Assembly (NCBI RefSeq): GCF_900115005.1
Contig: NZ_FOUY01000032.1
Coordinates: forward strand, 1-64,000
Origin: Pseudonocardia ammonioxydans
Lineage (GTDB): Bacteria; Actinomycetota; Actinomycetes; Mycobacteriales; Pseudonocardiaceae
Length of the DNA: 64,000 nucleotides
Reading direction: 5' to 3'
The notes under the pieces are model-generated. The model was not told where the DNA came from. It ran no database searches and saw nothing but the letters and a program-made list of their open reading frames with translations. A program made the position numbers and the translations under genes. Positions 15,583 to 23,482 of this stretch are shown here, in pieces; positions within the stretch are counted from its first letter, which is position 1; each line of letters begins with the position of its first letter.

Positions 15583-15824
15583 TTGAATCGCGCTTTGACC
15601 TGCGAATACATCTGTTACCGTTATCCTCGTGTGATAGGTCACCGACGCCTGGCTTGACCCGATCTCGCACTTTCGGCGACCTTCGATGGCGCTTCCGGCC
15701 GTCCATGGCCGGAGTGCGCACCGAAGCGCCGGAACCGCCACGCCAGGACGGCCCCGTCCCACGGTTTCCGGCCAGTCGACCTGCCTCGGGCGGGACGGGG
15801 CCGCGGGCCGCGAGCGATCTCGCG
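15583..15824 (+). promoter_or_regulatory. AT-rich promoter region and structured 5' leader of rpf gene
   Basis: The 430 bases between 15467 and 15898 hold no gene. 15535-15635 is AT-rich with promoter-like hexamers (TTGAAT at 15583; TTGACC at 15595). Downstream, stems can be drawn: CCTGGC/GCCAGG (15648-15653 with 15742-15747) enclosing GGCGCTTC/GAAGCGCC (15688-15695 with 15723-15730) capped by CGGCC/GGCCG; GGCCCCGTCCC/GGGACGGGGCC (15750-15760 with 15792-15802); and CGCGAG-CGAT-CTCGCG (15809-15824). Actinobacterial rpf genes often carry c-di-AMP (ydaO) riboswitches, but I do not see the ydaO core sequence, so this leader is unassigned. Confidence 0.55.
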
Positions 15825-15897
15825 ACAAACCGGACGGCGCTCCCCGCCGCAACCGGCCCGCCCGGAAAGCCGTGGGTCCGGAACCAGGTGAGAACAG

Positions 15898-16302
15898 ATG
15901 AGCAGCACGCGCATGTCCATCCGTGGGCGTTTTGTCGGGACTCTGACCGCAGGCATCCTCGCGTTCGGGGCTCCGCTCGCCCTGGCCGGGACCGCGAACG
16001 CCGCCCCCGAGACCAACGCCGCCGTCGCCCCGACCGCGGCCGTCGCCCCGACCCAGTCGGTGTCCACCTCGACGTGGGACAAGCTCGCCGAGTGCGAGTC
16101 CGGTGGCGACTGGAGCACCAACACCGGCAACGGCTTCTCCGGCGGCCTGCAGTTCACGCCGTCGACGTGGAAGGCCTTCGGCGGCGAGGGCAAGGCCCAC
16201 AACGCGAGCAAGTCCGAGCAGATCCAGGTCGCCGAGAAGGTGCTCGACGGCCAGGGCTGGGGCGCCTGGCCGGCCTGCGCCAGCAAGCTGGGCCTGCGGT
16301 AA
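15898..16302 (+). CDS. Resuscitation-promoting factor-like transglycosylase
   Basis: A 134-residue secreted protein. The Arg-rich start and hydrophobic core end in a signal-peptidase site (TANAA, about residue 36), then an Ala/Pro linker and a single Rpf domain: TWDKLAECESGGDWSTN, GGLQFTPSTWKAFGG and AEKVLDGQGWGAWPACASKL. The catalytic Glu is near residue 67 (CESG) and two Cys (about 66 and 129) can form the usual disulfide. Rpf domains cleave peptidoglycan and promote growth resumption. There is no LysM, G5 or other cell-wall domain, so this is a minimal Rpf. ATG 15898 follows AGGTGAG. Regulation is probably through the long structured leader. Confidence 0.9.
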   Translation: MSSTRMSIRGRFVGTLTAGILAFGAPLALAGTANAAPETNAAVAPTAAVAPTQSVSTSTWDKLAECESGGDWSTNTGNGFSGGLQFTPSTWKAFGGEGKAHNASKSEQIQVAEKVLDGQGWGAWPACASKLGLR

Positions 16303-16319
16303 GAACCCCCACGGGCTCG

Positions 16320-16355
16320 CGACGGCCGGTGACCGGAAGCGGTCACCGGCCGTCG
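16320..16355 (+). terminator. Strong terminator hairpin after rpf gene
   Basis: ACGGCCGGTGACCG and CGGTCACCGGCCGT form a perfect stem of 14 to 16 pairs with a GAAG loop. It lies between the convergent rpf-like and LLM genes and could work in both directions. Confidence 0.8.
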
Positions 16356-16375
16356 TCGTGTGTGGACAGCCCGGG

Positions 16376-17383
16376 TCAGGCGGCCCGCAGCCGGGTGGCG
16401 ACGTCGTGCACCAGGGCGGGGTCGGCCGCGTACGGCGTGTACAGCGAGACCCGGTCGACCAGGTCCCGGTAGCGCCCGGCGATCCCGGTCGCGACCTCCT
16501 CCGCCGAGCCCGCGACGGCGAAGACGTCCAGCACGTCGTCGTCGATCAGGCCGGCCATCTCGTCCCACGCCTGCTGCCGGGACAGCCGGTTGAGCCGGTC
16601 CGCCAGCTCCCCGCGGCCGTGGTGCTCGAGCACCGGCCGGTACGGCGGGGTCGAGGCGTAGAACGCGATCTGCCGGCGCACCCCCGCCTCGGCGGCGGCG
16701 CGGGCGTCGGTGTCGGCGCCGAGCACCGCGAACACCGGCAGGCAGACGTCGAAGCCGTCCAGGTCCCGCCCGCGCCCGCGGCGCAGGGCGGGCAGCGTCA
16801 CCTCGGCCAGGTACGACGGCGAGGTCAGCGAGTGCGCCAGCAGCCCGTCGGAGACCCGGCCGGCCACCTCGGTCATCCGCTCGCCGACCGCCGCGAGCAT
16901 CACCGGCGGCCTGCCGTGCGGGTTCGGCCCCGGCGAGAAGAACTCCGTCATCAGCGTGTGCGTGTAGAACTCGCCCTCGTAGCGCAGCCGTCCGCCGGTC
17001 TCCCAGGCGTCCCAGACGGCGTGCAGCGCCCGGACGAAGTCCTCCATCCGGGCCGCCGGACGGCTCCACGGCATCCCGAACCGGCGCTCGATGTGCGGCT
17101 TCACCTGGGACCCGAGGCCCAGGTCGAACCGGCCGCCGGAGATCAGGGAGATGTCGTTGGCCTGGTACGCCAGCGTCATCGGGTTGCGGGCGAACGCGAC
17201 CGCGATCGCCGACTGCAGCCGGACCCGGGTCGTGGCCCGGGCGGCCAGGCCGAGCGCGACGAACGCGTCGTGCGAGGTCTCCGGGACCGAGAGGGTGTCG
17301 TAGCCGTCCCGCTCCGCCTCGACCGCGGCCGCCTCGGTCTGCAGCGGATCGGCGGAGAACCCGCCGGTGGTGTCGACGCGCAT
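16376..17383 (-). CDS. LLM-class F420-dependent oxidoreductase
   Basis: A 335-residue luciferase-like barrel: MRVDTTGGFSADPLQTEAAA, GYDTLSVPETSHDAFVALGL, RVRLQSAIAVAFARNPMTLA, ISGGRFDLGLGSQVKPHIER, and GRPPVMLAAVGERMTEVAGR. The pattern is that of the TIGR03617-type F420-dependent LLM family in actinobacteria. It uses F420 or flavin; substrate unknown. Its start overlaps the stop of the upstream alpha/beta hydrolase by one base, so the two are probably made from one mRNA under the MarR protein further upstream. Confidence 0.85.
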   Translation of the reverse strand: MRVDTTGGFSADPLQTEAAAVEAERDGYDTLSVPETSHDAFVALGLAARATTRVRLQSAIAVAFARNPMTLAYQANDISLISGGRFDLGLGSQVKPHIERRFGMPWSRPAARMEDFVRALHAVWDAWETGGRLRYEGEFYTHTLMTEFFSPGPNPHGRPPVMLAAVGERMTEVAGRVSDGLLAHSLTSPSYLAEVTLPALRRGRGRDLDGFDVCLPVFAVLGADTDARAAAEAGVRRQIAFYASTPPYRPVLEHHGRGELADRLNRLSRQQAWDEMAGLIDDDVLDVFAVAGSAEEVATGIAGRYRDLVDRVSLYTPYAADPALVHDVATRLRAA

Positions 17384-18258
17384 CAGGACCGCACCTCCGG
17401 TACGACCCGGTCCAGCCAGGTCAGCAGGTCCGCGACGATCTCGTCGCGGTTGGACTCGTTGAACACCTCGTGCCGCGCGCCCGGCCAGATCTTCAGCGTG
17501 ACGTCGTGCAGCCCGGCCGCCGCGTACCGCTCGGTGAGCGGCCGCACGAGCTGCAGGCCGCCGTTGACCGGGTCCTGGTCGCCGACGACGACGTAGACCG
17601 GCAGGCCGCCGGGGATCCGCTTCAGCGTGCCGCCGTCGGCGAGCGGGCGGGCCGCGGCGAACATCGCCCGCGTCCCGGGCAGGTCGACGCCGAAGCCGCA
17701 GCGGGCGTCACCGACGTAGGCGTCGACCTGGGCGGGGTCGCGGGAGAGCCACTCGAAGCCGGTGCGCTGCTCGAACGGCTCGTTGAACGACGACAGGTCC
17801 ATCGGGCCGGACAGGTCCAGCCCCTGCTCCATCAGATCGAGCACGGCCGTCCCCGACAGGACGACCGCGGCCGGCGGCTCCGCGTCCGCGACCAGGTGCT
17901 GCTGGACGGCGAACGAGCCCATGCTGTGCCCGAGCAGGACCAGCGGCACTCCGGGGTGCTCGGTGCGGGCCAGCCCGGAGAGCACGGCGATGTCCGAGAC
18001 GAGCTGCTCCCAGCCGTCGTCGCCGAGGACGCCGTAGTTCTCGGGGCCGCCCGCGGTGGCACCGTGCCCCCGGTGGTCCTGGGCGTAGACGGCGAAGCCA
18101 CGTGCGGTGAGCGCCCCGGCCAGTGCCACGTAGCGCAGGGCGTGCTCGCCCATGCCGTGGGTGAGCTGGACGATCCCGCGGACCGGGTGGTCGGGGAGCC
18201 ATCGGTAGGCGGTGACGGCGGTGCCGTCGCGGCCCTCGAAGGTGAAGGTGTCGGTCAT
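17383..18258 (-). CDS. Alpha/beta hydrolase, monoacylglycerol lipase-like
   Basis: A 291-residue serine hydrolase: oxyanion region LTHGMGEHALRYVALAGALT, YAQDHRGHGATAG, nucleophile elbow VLLGHSMGSFAVQQHLV, acid near VVVGDQDPVNGG, His in WPGARHEVFNESNRDEI. The HGxxEHxxRY and late HE.FNE elements are typical of monoacylglycerol lipase-like hydrolases. ATG 18258 (MTDTFTFEGRDG) starts directly at the first strand. It lies 64 bases after the MarR gene and is coupled to the LLM gene. Confidence 0.82.
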   Translation of the reverse strand: MTDTFTFEGRDGTAVTAYRWLPDHPVRGIVQLTHGMGEHALRYVALAGALTARGFAVYAQDHRGHGATAGGPENYGVLGDDGWEQLVSDIAVLSGLARTEHPGVPLVLLGHSMGSFAVQQHLVADAEPPAAVVLSGTAVLDLMEQGLDLSGPMDLSSFNEPFEQRTGFEWLSRDPAQVDAYVGDARCGFGVDLPGTRAMFAAARPLADGGTLKRIPGGLPVYVVVGDQDPVNGGLQLVRPLTERYAAAGLHDVTLKIWPGARHEVFNESNRDEIVADLLTWLDRVVPEVRS

Positions 18259-18322
18259 GCGTGTGCACCGCCGGTGATGTCGATCGATCTCGGTCGGATC
18301 GTGCGCCACCGGTGATCGGCGG

Positions 18323-18793
18323 TCAATGCCCGGTGTCCGTGTCCGGCTCGATCTCCCCGAGGTCGTCGACCATCGCGGTGAGCACGCGGAGGGTGGCCGC
18401 CACGTCGCCGTCGCCGACCCGCTCGGCGACGCCGCGCAGCCGTGCGTGCTCCCGGCCGACGACGGCGTCGATGAGCGCCTGGCCCTCCTCGGTCGGGACG
18501 ATCAGCTTCGAGCGACGGTGTCGCGGGTTCTCCACACGCTCGACCAGGTTCGCGGCCAGCGCCTCGTCGACCATGCGCTGGACGAACTGCCGGCTCAGCG
18601 ACTGCGACCGGCCGATCTCCGGCACCGTCATCGGGCCGTGCCGGCGCAGCTGGTCGAGCACTGCCCGGACGCCGGCGGACACCCGGTTCTCGCCCGCTGC
18701 CTCCTCCACCTCGCGCAGCACGCGCCGGTAGAGGGGGCCGACCAGCAGGTAGACCTCGGCCAGCTTCTCGGCGATCGCATCCCGGTCGGTCAT
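18323..18793 (-). CDS. MarR-family transcriptional regulator
   Basis: A 156-residue protein with the MarR winged helix: GVRAVLDQLRRHGPMTVPEI, GRSQSLSRQFVQRMVDEALA, ANLVERVENPRHRRSKLIVP and TEEGQALIDAV, flanked by dimerisation helices. ATG 18793 is chosen over an upstream in-frame ATG because the MarR fold starts here and the longer form would run into the operators at 18805-18852. It probably represses itself, the downstream hydrolase/LLM pair and the divergent hydrolase at 18852. Confidence 0.85.
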   Translation of the reverse strand: MTDRDAIAEKLAEVYLLVGPLYRRVLREVEEAAGENRVSAGVRAVLDQLRRHGPMTVPEIGRSQSLSRQFVQRMVDEALAANLVERVENPRHRRSKLIVPTEEGQALIDAVVGREHARLRGVAERVGDGDVAATLRVLTAMVDDLGEIEPDTDTGH

Positions 18794-18804
18794 GACCGCC
18801 AGTA

Positions 18805-18852
18805 TGACACCCAGGTTGTCCAATCCTGCAGCCTATGACACCTTGGTTGTCA
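18805..18852. promoter_or_regulatory. Tandem MarR operator sites
   Basis: TGACACCCAGGTTGTCC (18805-18821) and TGACACCTTGGTTGTCA (18836-18852) are two copies of a near-palindrome, TGACACC-NN-GGTTGTCA, spaced 31 bases apart, about three helix turns. They fill the 58-base divergent region, and the second ends at the A of the ATG at 18852. Confidence 0.75.
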
Positions 18853-19694
18853 TGTTTCTTCCACTCGCGCACATGGGTGCTCCCGCGTTCCTGCCGGTGC
18901 CCGGTGGACGTCTCGCCTACCGCGACACCGGTCCGCGCGCCGACGGCCCGCCCGTGGTGCTGCTCCACGGTGGCGGGCTGGACGGACGGATGTGGGCCCG
19001 GCAGGTGGCGGCGTTGTCCGAGCGGCGCGTGATCGTCCCGGACACCCGGGGGCACGGTGGATCGTCGACGCCGGACGGTCCGTTCCGGCCGTGCGAGGAC
19101 CTGGTGGCGCTGCTGGAACACCTCGACACCGCTCCGGCCGTGCTCGTCGGGCTCTCGATGGGCGGACGGATCGCCGCCGACACGGCGCTGGTCCGGCCGG
19201 ACCTGGTGGACCGGGTGGCGGTCAGCGGGGTCGGGGTCGGGGCGCCGGACTTCCGTGACCCGTGGACGCTCGGAGTGTTCGCCGAGTGGGCGCGTGCCCA
19301 GCAGGAGCTCGACGCGGACGCCTGGGTGGAGGCGTTCCTGCAGTTCGTCCGTGGGCCGTACCGTTCCGATGACGAGGTGGCCCCGCTGGTCCTGGACGAG
19401 GTGCGGTTGATGGTGGTCGACGTGCTGACCCACCACCTGCCCGACGATGTGACGGCGGCGGGCCCGCCGATGGAGTTCCTCGACGGAGCCGCCGACCGCG
19501 CCGCGGAGTTCCCGGTCCCGTTGCTCGGGATCGTCGGCGCGCTCGACGGCGACGACCACCGGCGCGAGGTCGCCGACGCCGTGGCCGCGGTACCGGACGG
19601 GCAGTTGGTCACGATCCCGGACACTGCCCACTACCCGAACATGGAGCGGCCGGTGGAGTTCACCGACGCCCTGCTGACGTTCCTCGCCCGGTAG
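18852..19694 (+). CDS. Alpha/beta hydrolase
   Basis: A 280-residue hydrolase: VVLLHGGGLDGRMWARQVAA (oxyanion), VIVPDTRGHGGSSTPDGPFR, AVLVGLSMGGRIAADTALVR (Ser elbow), GIVGALDGDDHRREVADAV (acid region) and TIPDTAHYPNMERPVEF (His). The architecture fits 3-oxoadipate enol-lactonase-like or related hydrolases. Its ATG overlaps the second MarR operator, so repression should be tight. Substrate unknown. Confidence 0.8.
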   Translation: MFLPLAHMGAPAFLPVPGGRLAYRDTGPRADGPPVVLLHGGGLDGRMWARQVAALSERRVIVPDTRGHGGSSTPDGPFRPCEDLVALLEHLDTAPAVLVGLSMGGRIAADTALVRPDLVDRVAVSGVGVGAPDFRDPWTLGVFAEWARAQQELDADAWVEAFLQFVRGPYRSDDEVAPLVLDEVRLMVVDVLTHHLPDDVTAAGPPMEFLDGAADRAAEFPVPLLGIVGALDGDDHRREVADAVAAVPDGQLVTIPDTAHYPNMERPVEFTDALLTFLAR

Positions 19695-19809
19695 CGGGTG
19701 GGGCCGTGGCGCTCCGGATCAGATCGCTCGCCGGGGTGGCTGCTGCGACGCGTCCGATCACCTCAGGGCCAGCCCGGTTCACCGGGCGATCGGACGGCGA
19801 GCCGGTGGG

Positions 19810-21954
19810 TCAGTGGGCGAGCCGGGTGGCGAGCCGGCGGGTCAGCGGGTCCGGGGTGTCCCAGCGGGCGACGAGAGCGCCGCCGTCGTGCACCTCGCGC
19901 ACCCACTGGATCCCGCGCAGGGCGTTGACCAGGAAGAGCCCGTCGGTATCGGCCAGCTCACCGACCGGCAGCGGGGCGATGCGGACCGCGTCGGGCCCGA
20001 GCAGGTCCAGCACCGCGCGGCGACCGGTGCCGGGCAGGATGCGGCCGTCGAGCGGCGGTGTCCACAGCCGTCCACAGTGGACGGCCGCGAGGGAGGACCG
20101 GGTGCCCTCGAGCAGCGCGCCGGTGAGGTCGGCGAGCACCGGGGTCCGGTCCGGACCGGTCGCGGCCTCGTGGGCGTCCAGCCACCGCCGGTCGGCGAAC
20201 TTGTGGCACTCGGCGTCGGTACCGCGCCGGACGTCGAGGACCAGGCCGGGCTGCTCGGCGAGCGGGACCGGTCCGGGCCAGGCGGCCACCCGCACGTCCA
20301 CACGGGACGGGTCGTGCAGGTCCGCCTCGACCCGCATCCGGTGGTGCCCGGTCCGGCCGGCGGCGGCGTTCGCGACCACGGTCTCCACGGGTGCCGTGAG
20401 CACGGTGCCGGTCACCGCGAGGTACGAGCGCCGAAGCCGGGCCGCGTGCTCACCGACCCGAGCGGCGACCCCGTCGGTGCAGGCCACGGTCTCGAACAGG
20501 CCGGCGGCCCGGTCGGCGGGCCGGGTCCGGGCCGGCGCAGGCTGCGGGGTCGGCCCGTCCAGCGCGGCGAGTACCGGTGCGGCCTTGGTCAGGCACTCGG
20601 CGTACTCCTCGGCGGGGTCGGAGTCCACGGTGATCCCGCCGCCGACACCCAGCCGCCCGGCGCGGGATCCGTCCGGGTCTGCCGGGCCGAGGTCGAGGGT
20701 GCGGATGGCGACGTTGAGCTCCAGCCCGGCCAGCGGGCTCACCCCGCCGACGGCGCCGGTGAACAGGCCCCGGTCGCGGCCCTCGCACTCGGCGATCACC
20801 GCGCACGCCCGGACCTTCGGCGCGCCGGTGACCGACCCGGGCGGGTACGCGGCGGCGAGCAGATCGCCGTCGCCGACGTCGTCGCGCAGCGTGGCGTGCA
20901 CCCGGGAGACGAGGTGCCAGACACCCGGGTGCGGTTCGACCGCGAGCAGCCGGCCGACCTGCACGCCGCCCGGTACCGCGACCCGGGCCAGGTCATTGCG
21001 CATCAGGTCGACGATCATGACGTTCTCCGCGGCGTCCTTCACCGAGACCGTCAGCCGCTGCCGTTCGTGCTCGTCGCGGTCCGGTACGCCGGTGCGAGGG
21101 CGGGTCCCCTTGATCGGTGCGGTGTCGACCCGGTCGCCGCTGCGGCGCAGGAACAGCTCCGGGCTGGCGCTGACCGCGACCCGGTCCGGGCCGGCGACGA
21201 GCGCGGCCCGCGCCGGCGGGGTGTCCCCGGTCAGCCGGGCCCACGCCTCGTGCACGTCGCCGTGCAACCGCACGTCGAGGCCGGTGGCGATGTTGGCCTG
21301 GAAGATCTCACCGCGCCGGATCTCGCCGATGCAGCGTTCCACCGCGGCGAGGTGGGCGTCCCGGTCCGGCCACCGCACCACCTCCAGCCGTGCGGTCCGC
21401 GCGGGTGCCGGGTGCTGCAGGTCCCGTTGCAGCTCGGCGAGCCGCTGCTCGGCCGAACCGACGTCGGGGTGCACCGGCAGGTCCCAGGGGCGGTCGGTCG
21501 ACTCCTCGCCGGCGACCAGGGCCTCGAACCACCAGCGCTCCCCGTCGTGCCGCAGGACGTCGCGGTACCAGGCCAGCACCGCGTCCGGGCGTGCCTGCGG
21601 CGGCGCGTGGTCGAGGAACCCGAACCAGCCGCCGCCGACCGCGTCCGGGTGCGCGGGGTCGGCCGGTAGCCGCGGGACCGCCGCGAGCAGGGTGAACGGG
21701 TCGGTCCCGGGCGGCGCGACCAGCATCGGGTCGCAGGCCACCAGCGCTCCCCACGACCAGCCGCCGGCGAACGCGGCCACCCGGTCGCGGTCCGCGAGCC
21801 GGCGCACGATCTCCCCGGCCTCCCCGGGCGGTGCGTCCGTCTCCCCACCGGGCACGCCGGGAGCTGCAAGAGGCGCACCGCGCCGCCCGGTGGGCACGTC
21901 GAGGACGAGCGGGACCGAGACCAGCCGGGGCCGGACCGAGGCGAGCGACGTCAC
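19810..21954 (-). CDS. pabBC: Fused aminodeoxychorismate synthase component I / ADC lyase
   Basis: A 714-residue two-domain enzyme. Residues about 20-470 are PabB-like: GEIFQANIATGLDVRL, ASPELFLRR, IKGTRPRTGVPDRDEHERQR, DAAENVMIVDLMRNDLARV, HLVSRVHATLR and YPPGSVTGAPKVRACAVI. Residues about 490-714 are class IV aminotransferase-like (AGLFETVACTDGVAARVGEH, ECHKFADRRWL with the PLP Lys, LFLVNALRGIQWV). Together they convert chorismate to 4-aminobenzoate for folate; no glutaminase PabA is in the window. GTG 21954 is used because it overlaps the stop of a small upstream frame (GTGA). Confidence 0.85.
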   Translation of the reverse strand: MTSLASVRPRLVSVPLVLDVPTGRRGAPLAAPGVPGGETDAPPGEAGEIVRRLADRDRVAAFAGGWSWGALVACDPMLVAPPGTDPFTLLAAVPRLPADPAHPDAVGGGWFGFLDHAPPQARPDAVLAWYRDVLRHDGERWWFEALVAGEESTDRPWDLPVHPDVGSAEQRLAELQRDLQHPAPARTARLEVVRWPDRDAHLAAVERCIGEIRRGEIFQANIATGLDVRLHGDVHEAWARLTGDTPPARAALVAGPDRVAVSASPELFLRRSGDRVDTAPIKGTRPRTGVPDRDEHERQRLTVSVKDAAENVMIVDLMRNDLARVAVPGGVQVGRLLAVEPHPGVWHLVSRVHATLRDDVGDGDLLAAAYPPGSVTGAPKVRACAVIAECEGRDRGLFTGAVGGVSPLAGLELNVAIRTLDLGPADPDGSRAGRLGVGGGITVDSDPAEEYAECLTKAAPVLAALDGPTPQPAPARTRPADRAAGLFETVACTDGVAARVGEHAARLRRSYLAVTGTVLTAPVETVVANAAAGRTGHHRMRVEADLHDPSRVDVRVAAWPGPVPLAEQPGLVLDVRRGTDAECHKFADRRWLDAHEAATGPDRTPVLADLTGALLEGTRSSLAAVHCGRLWTPPLDGRILPGTGRRAVLDLLGPDAVRIAPLPVGELADTDGLFLVNALRGIQWVREVHDGGALVARWDTPDPLTRRLATRLAH

Positions 21955-22138
21955 CGGCCGAGCATGCTGACCCGTTCCGCGGCCGGGAAGGTCCCGGTGG
22001 CGTAGTGCACGTCCAGCCATCGGTGGTGAGTTCGCTGCGCAGGACGAGGTCGTCGTCGTAGTCCGCCCGCCGACCGGCCACGCGGCCGTCGCCGTGGCGC
22101 CGGGTCCGGCGCGCCGAGCCCGGGAAGCCCGTAGCCAC
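21951..22138 (-). pseudogene. Small frameshifted gene upstream of pabBC
   Basis: From GTG 22138, preceded by GGGCAGG, one frame reads ATGFPGSARR ... RRADYDDDLVLRSELTTDG, and a second frame then continues DVHYATGTFPAAERVSMLGR and stops at 21951, its TGA overlapping the GTG of pabBC (GTGA). Both parts look protein-like, and a single missing base near TGGACGTG (about 22014) would join them into a 62-residue protein. The family is unknown. It lies 14 bases after the NERD gene. This could be a genuine decayed gene, a sequencing error, or coincidence. Confidence 0.4.
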
Positions 22139-22152
22139 ATCCTGCCCGGGTG

Positions 22153-22851
22153 TCACGCCCAGCTCGCCGGACGACGGGCGACCTCGTGGATCCGCCCGAC
22201 CGCGGCCGGTCCCAGCACGGGGGCCATCCCGCGCAGCGCGGACACCAGCGCTCCTTCGGTGGCGACCACGACGTCGTCGGGCCAGCGCCGGACCCGCATC
22301 GGCGTGCCGACGACCGCGATCACCGGCCGGACCGGCACCGCGCTGTCGTCGCCGAGGTGGGGCAGGAGCAGTGAGCGCACCCGGCGTGCCTCGTCGCGGG
22401 CCCGCGGTACCGCGTCGGTGGCCACGCCGGACACGACCAGCCGGTCGTTGTCGAGCAGGACGGTGCGGTGCAGGTGGTGCCTCGAGTTGATCACGCAGAT
22501 GCCCGGTGGCCCGATCAGGACGTGGTCGAGGTCGGCGGCGCCGCCGTCGAGCGGGACGGAGTGGAGCACCCGCCAGCGCGGTGGCCTGCCGAGCAGCCGG
22601 TCCCGGCGGGTGCGGCCGGTCAGCCGTTCCAGCAGCTCGGCGGTGCGTCGCTCGCCGTCGGCACCGAGGCGCCAGTTGCGGTCCGGGTGCCCGGCCTCCC
22701 GCACGTGGGCGGCCACGTGCCCGGCCCGCCGGCCCGGGTAGTGCCGGGCCAGGTCGATCGTGCGGGAGCGGTCGACGGTGCCGTGTGCCGGTGCCCCGGC
22801 CGGGCCCACCGGGACCGGGTTCGCGGACGCGTTCATGGGGGTCGGGTTCAT
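22153..22851 (-). CDS. NERD-domain (nuclease-related) protein
   Basis: A 232-residue protein. The NERD core is visible: NWRLGADGERRTAELLERLT, WRVLHSVPLDGGAADLDHVL, IGPPGICVINSRHHLHRTVL. It resembles restriction-like nuclease folds (acidic residues in ADLDH, then a strand and the basic residues after VINSR). The usual Lys of the catalytic motif appears replaced (NSRHH), so activity is uncertain. The C-terminal part has AVPVRPVIAVVGTPMRVRRW. Function unknown; it is upstream of the small frameshifted gene and pabBC. Confidence 0.75.
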   Translation of the reverse strand: MNPTPMNASANPVPVGPAGAPAHGTVDRSRTIDLARHYPGRRAGHVAAHVREAGHPDRNWRLGADGERRTAELLERLTGRTRRDRLLGRPPRWRVLHSVPLDGGAADLDHVLIGPPGICVINSRHHLHRTVLLDNDRLVVSGVATDAVPRARDEARRVRSLLLPHLGDDSAVPVRPVIAVVGTPMRVRRWPDDVVVATEGALVSALRGMAPVLGPAAVGRIHEVARRPASWA

Positions 22852-22934
22852 GCGCGGAGTGTGGACCGGACCCCTGACAGAATCCGGTGCGCGCGTCGCC
22901 GTCGCCGGTATCGTCGGGAGCGGGGTGAGCGGTC

Positions 22935-23444
22935 ATGAGCAGGGTGGACCCACGTTTCGAGTCCCCGGTCGACCGGGCGATCCGGGAGGCCGTCGAGCGC
23001 GGCGACTTCGACGACCTGCCGGGCAAGGGCAAGCCGCTGCCGGGCGCCGGGACCACCGGCCCGATCGACGAGAACTGGTGGATCCGCGGCTATCTCGAGC
23101 GCGAGGGGGTCTCCGGCGACGCGCTGCTGCCGCCGTCGATCCAGCTGCGCAAGGAGCTCGACGGGATCGACGTCGCCGTCGCCCGGTTCACCGACGAGCG
23201 CCGGGTCCGCGAGCACGTCGAGGAGGTGAACTCCCGGGTCGTGGACTACATGCGGCACCCGATGGGTCCGCGGGTGCCGGTCCGGAAGCTGGACGTCGAC
23301 GAGGTCGTCGCACGCTGGCGGACGGTCCGGGAGAGTCGGCGGGCCCGGGCGTCGACCGGCCCGGTGTCCCCGGCCCCGGCGCCGCGGTCGTCCGGCGCGC
23401 ACCCCCGCCGCAGCTGGTGGGCCCGCCTCCTGCGCCGATCCTGA
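22935..23444 (+). CDS. DUF1992 / DnaJ-homologue subfamily C28-like protein
   Basis: A 169-residue protein with the DUF1992 signature: SPVDRAIREAVERGDFDDLP, GKGKPLP, DENWWIRGYLEREGVSGDAL, LPPSIQLRKELDGID. The C-terminal 40 residues are Arg/Pro-rich. The domain is conserved from bacteria to the human DNAJC28 protein but has no settled function. It faces away from the NERD gene and is followed by the 61-bp repeat array. Confidence 0.85.
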   Translation: MSRVDPRFESPVDRAIREAVERGDFDDLPGKGKPLPGAGTTGPIDENWWIRGYLEREGVSGDALLPPSIQLRKELDGIDVAVARFTDERRVREHVEEVNSRVVDYMRHPMGPRVPVRKLDVDEVVARWRTVRESRRARASTGPVSPAPAPRSSGAHPRRSWWARLLRRS

Positions 23445-23482
23445 GCCCGCGCCGCAGCAGGCCCGGTCGCGAGCCCGGGTCA

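Noticed and set aside
15628-15643. CRP-like site TGTGATAGGTCACC
   Set aside because: Half-sites are two bases too close for the TGTGA-N6-TCACA consensus.
15583-15897. ydaO c-di-AMP riboswitch call
   Set aside because: Expected for rpf genes, but the conserved core sequences were not found by eye; kept as unassigned leader.
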